A stretch of DNA of 64,000 nucleotides from Saccharibacillus soli (lineage in GTDB: Bacteria > Bacillota > Bacilli > Paenibacillales > Paenibacillaceae), in the NCBI GenBank assembly GCA_002189105.1, contig NIOB01000006.1, forward strand, positions 248,001 through 312,000, read 5' to 3'. A model generated the notes under the pieces. That model was not told the DNA's origin and made no database searches. It was given only the letters and a program-made list of their open reading frames with translations. The translations under genes were made by a program, and so were the position numbers. Shown one piece after another: positions 59,804-64,000 of this stretch. Each line of letters starts with the position of its first letter. Within the stretch, counting starts at the first letter, position 1.

Positions 59804-60256
59804 TTATTTCGCCTCGCCTGCGGAAGTCTCCGGGTCATGAGAGAGCAGGGTATCAAGCGCCCGACTGTATTTGACCAGCCGCTTCTGATCCTTCTCCGAT
59901 GGCTTCTTGATCCGGGTCAGATCCATATTGTCCTGAAGATCCAGAATCTTGACCCGCGCGGCCAATCGATTCTCCTTGATCCGCAGAATAAACTCGTGAT
60001 ACGTCTCGTCATCCCGGCGGGAGAGGCGATCCACCGCTTCAACGATTTCCTCCGAAAACCCTTCGCGGCGCAGATCGTCCAGCGTCAGTTCGGTATCCTC
60101 AATCGTATCGTGCAGGACGGCAACGATCTGCTCTTGTTCGGTCAGTGCCTTGAGCATCAGCCGCACAGGATGGAAGATATAGGGGCGACCGCCTTTGTCG
60201 GTCTGTCCTTCATGATGTTGAGCGGCAAGAGCAATGGCTCGAGCAAGCGTGGACAT
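59804..60256 (-). CDS. HD-domain protein resembling small alarmone hydrolases
   Basis: A 150-residue HD phosphohydrolase: first His in HHEGQTDKGG-PYIFHP, HDTIEDT as HD motif and a later Asp in KILDLQDNMD. This is the pattern of the SpoT-type hydrolase domain and single-domain (p)ppGpp hydrolases (Mesh1-like), with no synthetase domain. It may degrade (p)ppGpp or a related nucleotide. AAGGAGG lies 7 nt before the ATG. Confidence 0.8.
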   Translation of the reverse strand: MSTLARAIALAAQHHEGQTDKGGRPYIFHPVRLMLKALTEQEQIVAVLHDTIEDTELTLDDLRREGFSEEIVEAVDRLSRRDDETYHEFILRIKENRLAARVKILDLQDNMDLTRIKKPSEKDQKRLVKYSRALDTLLSHDPETSAGEAK

Positions 60257-60310
60257 AATGATTCCTCCTTGAACGTTCGGGTATAAGGTTCATCAGCGAT
60301 TGAAGGCAGC

Positions 60311-60350
60311 AAGAAGGCCGTCCCGGCTCGCAGCAGGGACGGCCTTCTTC
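60311..60350. terminator. Terminator between the HD-domain gene and the BCCT transporter gene
   Basis: Perfect 14-bp stem AAGAAGGCCGTCCC / GGGACGGCCTTCTT (60311-60324 with 60336-60349). Both flanking genes are on the minus strand; it would act on the BCCT transcript. Confidence 0.88.
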
Positions 60351-60463
60351 AGTTATTACCCGATGCGGCACAATTAAGTTTCGCTTGGGGGCTTCGACTC
60401 CAAATCTTTACTCGGAGTGCGGCATCCATGTATCAGCCGAGGTTTGGAGTTGCAGGGACGATG

Positions 60464-62002
60464 TTAGAGCTGCGATCCCGCCTTGGTTGCTTCTTTTTTG
60501 GGCGCCCGGCGTTTGGTTGGTCCCATTTCCTGTGCATCTTTGTTGAGTGCCCGGATCAGACTCACTGCCATCATAATAATGACAAAGGAGAAGGGGAAGG
60601 CAGAGATAATCATCATATTTTGCAGCGCCTGAAGGCCACCGGAATACAGCAGGACCAGCGCCATTGCGGTCAGCATAATGCCCCAGACCGCTTTGAGCAT
60701 ATTGTTCGGGTTCTGGGCCCCGCCCGTTGTCATCATGCCAAGCACGAAGGTGCCCGAGTCTGCCGAGGTGACGAAGAAGATGGCGATCAGCGCGATGGCA
60801 AGAATCGAGATGGCCATGCCCCATGGGAAGTTCGCCAGCATGCCGAACAGCGTTTCTTCGGGTGCCAACTGAGACAGAGCGGCTCTACCGCTGCGTTCCA
60901 GCGCAATTGCGGAACCTCCGAATACCGAGAACCAGATGAAGCTGATGAGCGAAGGCGCAAGCAGAACATACGCGACAAACTCGCGGATGGTACGTCCCTT
61001 CGATACGCGGGCGATGAAGATGCCGACAAACGGCGACCAGGAGATCCACCAAGCCCAATAGAAGATCGTCCAGCTATTGATCCACTCCCGATTCTGCGGA
61101 TTAACCGGGGAGATGCGGAAGCTCATATTGATGAAGTTCTGAAGATAACGACCCAGCGTATCGGTGAACAGATTCAGGGTGAACAGCGTGGAGCCGAAGA
61201 TGAATACCATGGCACACAGGGCAGCGGCGAGAATCATGTTCACATTACTCAAGATCCGAATTCCCTTGTCCAACCCACTGAGCGCAGAGGCCATGAACAT
61301 CACGGTCACGATGATAATGATGATGAACTGAGTGGAGATATTCGAGGGAATCCCGAACAGATAGGATAGGCCCCCATTGATCTGCACGGCTCCGAAGCCG
61401 AGCGAAGTAGCCACGCCAATGACTGTAGCCAATACGGCGATTACGTCAATCGTCTTGCCAATCGGCCCGCGCGTATGCCGCCCCAACACAGGAGTCAGCG
61501 TGGAGCTGATGAGCGCAGGCTGGTCTTTGCGGAACATAAAATAAGCCAGGGACATGGCGACCAGTCCATAGACCGCCCAGGCATGGATGCTCCAATGGAA
61601 GAAGGTATACTGCATGGCATCCCGAACCGCTTGGTCGGTACCCGTGTCGCCAGTTGGCGCGCTGACGGCGTAATGGTTCAGCGGTTCATAGGCGCCATAG
61701 AAGACCAAACCGATGCCCACACCGGCGCTGAACAGCATGGCGATCCAGGTAGGAAGCGAATAATCGGGGACGTCATCCTGCTTCCCCAGCTTGATCCGCC
61801 CCAGCGGACTGACCAGCAGATAGATACAGACAGCTACGAACGCCGTGACGGCGATCAGATAGTACCAGCCGAAGGTATCGGTTAATAGAGCCTGTACATA
61901 GGCTGTCATGCTTTCGAGTCGATCAGGAGCGATGACACCGATAAGAACCAGCACAGCGAGAATGGCTGCGGCTATGTAGAATACACTTGTTGCTTGCTTC
62001 AT
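60464..62002 (-). CDS. BCCT-family osmolyte (glycine betaine) transporter
   Basis: A 512-residue transporter with twelve predicted helices. BCCT signatures: FSAGVGIGLVFYGAYEPL near the N-terminal third and the Trp-rich helix with TIFYWAWWISWSPFVGIFIARVS region in the middle. OpuD-like uptake of glycine betaine or a related quaternary amine, driven by sodium. ATG 62002 follows GGGAG by 8 nt; GTG 62011 is too close. Monocistronic. Confidence 0.9.
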   Translation of the reverse strand: MKQATSVFYIAAAILAVLVLIGVIAPDRLESMTAYVQALLTDTFGWYYLIAVTAFVAVCIYLLVSPLGRIKLGKQDDVPDYSLPTWIAMLFSAGVGIGLVFYGAYEPLNHYAVSAPTGDTGTDQAVRDAMQYTFFHWSIHAWAVYGLVAMSLAYFMFRKDQPALISSTLTPVLGRHTRGPIGKTIDVIAVLATVIGVATSLGFGAVQINGGLSYLFGIPSNISTQFIIIIIVTVMFMASALSGLDKGIRILSNVNMILAAALCAMVFIFGSTLFTLNLFTDTLGRYLQNFINMSFRISPVNPQNREWINSWTIFYWAWWISWSPFVGIFIARVSKGRTIREFVAYVLLAPSLISFIWFSVFGGSAIALERSGRAALSQLAPEETLFGMLANFPWGMAISILAIALIAIFFVTSADSGTFVLGMMTTGGAQNPNNMLKAVWGIMLTAMALVLLYSGGLQALQNMMIISAFPFSFVIIMMAVSLIRALNKDAQEMGPTKRRAPKKEATKAGSQL

Positions 62003-62185
62003 GATTTTCACTCCCGCTTTGGAAAGTTTGTTGGAAAGGACTGAGATGACTATGTAAATCGAGACGAACTTTGGCTGCTCGTTATCTAAATAAACGCAAC
62101 CGTGCGAATCGACGCAAATCGAATTGTGTGATTCTTTTCCAAAATCGTTATCGATCCGACAAAATGTGATCTTCTCATGGAAATC

Positions 62186-62211
62186 AAAAAGCCGTCCCCT
62201 GGAGGACGGCT
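62186..62211 (-). terminator. Terminator of the aldo/keto reductase gene
   Basis: AGCCGTCC pairs with GGACGGCT; five A on the plus strand give a T-run on the minus transcript. Confidence 0.85.
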
Positions 62212-62246
62212 CTTACGATCTTGAGGAAGAAAACCCGGGAATTGAA

Positions 62247-63077
62247 TTAGAAATTAAAGTTGTCCGGGTCCGGGCCGGTACGTTCATTTTTATTCAACGC
62301 TTCGAGTGCGGACACATCTTCCGGCGTCAGCGTGAAGTCGAAGATGTCGGCATTTTCGACAATGCGGCTTTCCTTGACGGAACGGGTCAGGACAACGACG
62401 CCTTTATCCAGCACCCAGCGCAGCATGATCTGTGCCGGAGATTTGCCGTATTTCTCAGCAAGGCCGGTTACGACTTCGTTATCGAACAAGCGTCCCTGAG
62501 CCAGTGGAGACCAGGCTTCGACCTGGATGCCTTTTTGTGCGCAGTAGTTCAGCAGTTCATTTTGCGTCAGCAGCGGGTGGAATTCCACCTGATTGACCGC
62601 AGGTACCACTTCCGCGTCTGCCAGCAGATCGTCGAGGTGATGCGTCTGGAAGTTGCTGACTCCGATGGAGCGGATGCGTCCGTCTTTATACAGCTTCTCC
62701 ATCGCTCTCCAGGTGTCTTTATATTTGCCCTTCACCGGCCAGTGGATGAGATACAGGTCGAGGACATCCAGACCGAGCTTCTCCATGGTGGCATCGAAGG
62801 CAGCCAGTGTTTCTTCATAACCTTGGTCGCCGTTCCAGACTTTCGACGTGATAAACAGGTCTTCGCGGTTCAGGCCGGACTCGCGGATCGCTTCGCCTAC
62901 GCTTTTTTCGTTCTTGTAAGCGGCCGCGGTATCCACTCCAATGTAACCCGCTTTCAGTGCGGCCTTAACGGAGTCTTTGGCTTCCTCGCCGTCTTTTACC
63001 TGCCACACACCCAGACCAAACCAAGGCATTTCTACGCCGTTATTCAGCTTTACCTTTGCAGTCAAACTCGTCGTCAT
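62247..63077 (-). CDS. Aldo/keto reductase (YvgN/glyoxal-reductase type)
   Basis: A 276-residue TIM-barrel NADPH reductase with the family tetrad visible: Asp in GVDTAAAY, Tyr in the same block, Lys in ITSKVWN, His in LIHWPV. GVSNF and QVEFHPLL are also typical. It should reduce methylglyoxal, glyoxal and similar aldehydes. GAGGAGG lies about 9 nt before the ATG. Flanked by terminators. Confidence 0.92.
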   Translation of the reverse strand: MTTSLTAKVKLNNGVEMPWFGLGVWQVKDGEEAKDSVKAALKAGYIGVDTAAAYKNEKSVGEAIRESGLNREDLFITSKVWNGDQGYEETLAAFDATMEKLGLDVLDLYLIHWPVKGKYKDTWRAMEKLYKDGRIRSIGVSNFQTHHLDDLLADAEVVPAVNQVEFHPLLTQNELLNYCAQKGIQVEAWSPLAQGRLFDNEVVTGLAEKYGKSPAQIMLRWVLDKGVVVLTRSVKESRIVENADIFDFTLTPEDVSALEALNKNERTGPDPDNFNF

Positions 63078-63379
63078 ACCGAAAACTCCTCCTCTGTCGT
63101 CTACATATTGGGCTGTTCCCCTCGCTTTGCTCCATGTCGAAATGCCACGGAAACGTCAAAGCGCAGAATCGCCATCCGGTTACTAATTATAACAAACTTG
63201 CTTCGCATAACAAAACTCATGTATAAGATACCCTTCGTGCGCAGGTTTAATCCTTTTTTGATGCAGATGGGCAAAAAAGCGTAAACGTTGGCGGGGGCCT
63301 GACGTTTACGCTTGCGAGGAGCAAAGCAGGGAAACGGTGTGCAGGTGCTGTCTATTTTGAGCTGTGGTCGCTAGAGTCG
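63078..63379. other. Intergenic region before the aldo/keto reductase gene
   Basis: 302 bp. It holds the terminator of the MFS gene (63274-63313) and presumably the promoter of the reductase. The antisense ORF that runs through this region is not supported. Confidence 0.6.
63274..63313 (-). terminator. Terminator of the MFS transporter gene
   Basis: AGCGTAAACGT pairs with ACGTTTACGCT (63279-63289 with 63302-63312); six A on the plus strand give the T-run on the minus transcript. Confidence 0.88.
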
Positions 63380-64000
63380 CTAGACTGTCATCTCCTCTTC
63401 CGGCTTCACATAAGGCACCTTGAGCAGCGCAATCAATCCCGCAATCGTCATCACGACAAGCGACAGCAGTGCGGCGCGGCTTGCCCATGTGCCATACCCG
63501 GCCAGCACCCAGGTTACCGTGCCGTAGACGAGCGGGCCGAGCACGGAGGAGAGTTTGCCGGAGAAGGCGAACAGTCCGAAGAACTGGCCTCTTTTTTCCA
63601 CGGGAGACAGTTCGACGATCATCGTCCGCGAGGTGACCCACAGCGATCCCATTGCTACCCCGTACAGGCAGGCTGCTCCCCAGAAGACGGCACTGGAGAA
63701 CGCCGCAGCCGCAAGGACAAGCGCAGCGATCAGGACCAGCGCGACCAGTCCGGAAGCGGTCTTGCTGCCGACTCGGCGTGTGATATGCCCAAACACATAG
63801 GAGCCGATAATGGCGCAGACGGTTGCGACCAGATAGAGCAGGATGAACTGACCGGCGCTGAAGCCCATTACGGCGGTGGCATAGACGCTCATCATGGCAA
63901 TCGCGGTAGCGACGGCATCGTTGAAGAAGAAATACGCGATCATGAAGATGAACAGCGCCTTGTGCTGCTTCGCTTCCTTAAATGTCTCGTAGATGTCCCG
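63380..64000 (-). CDS. MFS transporter, UMF1/Atg22-like (N-terminal part outside the window)
   Basis: The frame is open to the right window edge, so only the C-terminal 206 residues are seen, with about six helices. FFFNDAVATAIAMMSVY and SRTMIVELSPVEKRGQFFGLFAFSGKL (its start) fit the UMF1 family of MFS permeases related to Atg22. Substrate unknown. Confidence 0.8.
   Translation of the reverse strand, partial: RDIYETFKEAKQHKALFIFMIAYFFFNDAVATAIAMMSVYATAVMGFSAGQFILLYLVATVCAIIGSYVFGHITRRVGSKTASGLVALVLIAALVLAAAAFSSAVFWGAACLYGVAMGSLWVTSRTMIVELSPVEKRGQFFGLFAFSGKLSSVLGPLVYGTVTWVLAGYGTWASRAALLSLVVMTIAGLIALLKVPYVKPEEEMTV

Noticed and set aside
60428-61369. 313-codon plus-strand ORF over the BCCT transporter
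   Set aside because: Antisense reading of membrane-helix codons; His/Asp/Gly-rich product without fold signals.
62124-63284. 386-codon plus-strand ORF over the aldo/keto reductase
   Set aside because: Entirely antisense to a well-conserved reductase, runs through two terminators and lacks a ribosome site.
1-64000. Insertion sequences, integrases or prophage
   Set aside because: No transposase, integrase or structural phage motifs seen; the sigma-like pair at 25.6 kb is the only phage-reminiscent element and it stands alone.

Overview
The window is a chromosomal segment of a low-GC-group Gram-positive bacterium with mid-50s GC content, most likely a member of the Paenibacillaceae (Paenibacillus or Saccharibacillus type). 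This is inferred from an LPXTG wall-anchored adhesin, lipoproteins with a Gram-positive lipobox, strong AGGAGG ribosome sites, stalk (copper-amine-oxidase N-like) domains on secreted wall enzymes, a Firmicute-type LexA box, and Bacillales families such as YpsA, UppP, Asp23, MpsC and paired deoxynucleoside kinases. No rRNA, tRNA, CRISPR array, insertion sequence or prophage was recognised. The genes are mostly short operons separated by clear rho-independent terminators.

Layout. 1-8.4 kb: the 3' part of a collagen-adhesin-like LPXTG protein, facing a large hybrid sensor kinase with its response regulator and an SGNH hydrolase. 8.7-16.5 kb: MpsC-like protein, a single-domain response regulator bracketed by two near-identical terminator hairpins, two deoxynucleoside kinases behind a structured leader, an unknown protein, UppP, an L,D-transpeptidase, a small HTH/membrane pair and AroD. 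16.7-23.3 kb: a lipoprotein, then an 849-bp gene-free stretch with a 47-bp tandem array of hairpins, then a three-gene RNA-repair operon (RlaP-type nucleotidyltransferase, Hen1 methyltransferase, Pnkp kinase/phosphatase/ligase). 23.5-29.7 kb: a DUF4127 protein, a LexA-box-controlled split sigma factor (region-4-like plus region-2-like subunits), Asp23, a radical SAM protein, an AT-rich DUF2812 gene and an acyl-CoA dehydrogenase-like flavoenzyme. 29.9-35.5 kb: a small putative beta-grasp protein followed by a 1701-residue DUF4132/DUF5724-type protein. 35.7-46.1 kb: a keto-acid decarboxylase of the indolepyruvate type, an N-acetylmuramoyl-L-alanine amidase, a membrane protein, a MetNIQ methionine importer whose ATPase appears to start at ATT, a chemoreceptor and a TPR-GH26 glycosidase. 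46.2-64 kb: quinone oxidoreductase/HxlR pair, two LURP-one paralogs flanking YpsA, two tandem HAD phosphatases, malic enzyme, CutC, an ABC-2 exporter, a small alarmone-hydrolase-like HD protein, a BCCT osmolyte transporter, an aldo/keto reductase and a truncated MFS permease.

Functional themes are cell-envelope building and surface display (adhesin, UppP, L,D-transpeptidase, amidase), environmental sensing (hybrid kinase, chemoreceptor, response regulators), and damage response (RNA repair operon and SOS-linked sigma pair). The most interesting parts are the hairpin array in front of the RNA-repair operon, the LexA-controlled split sigma factor, the beta-grasp/DUF4132 pair and the structured leaders around the response regulator and nucleoside kinase genes. 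All family assignments rest on reading motifs by eye; no database search was run.
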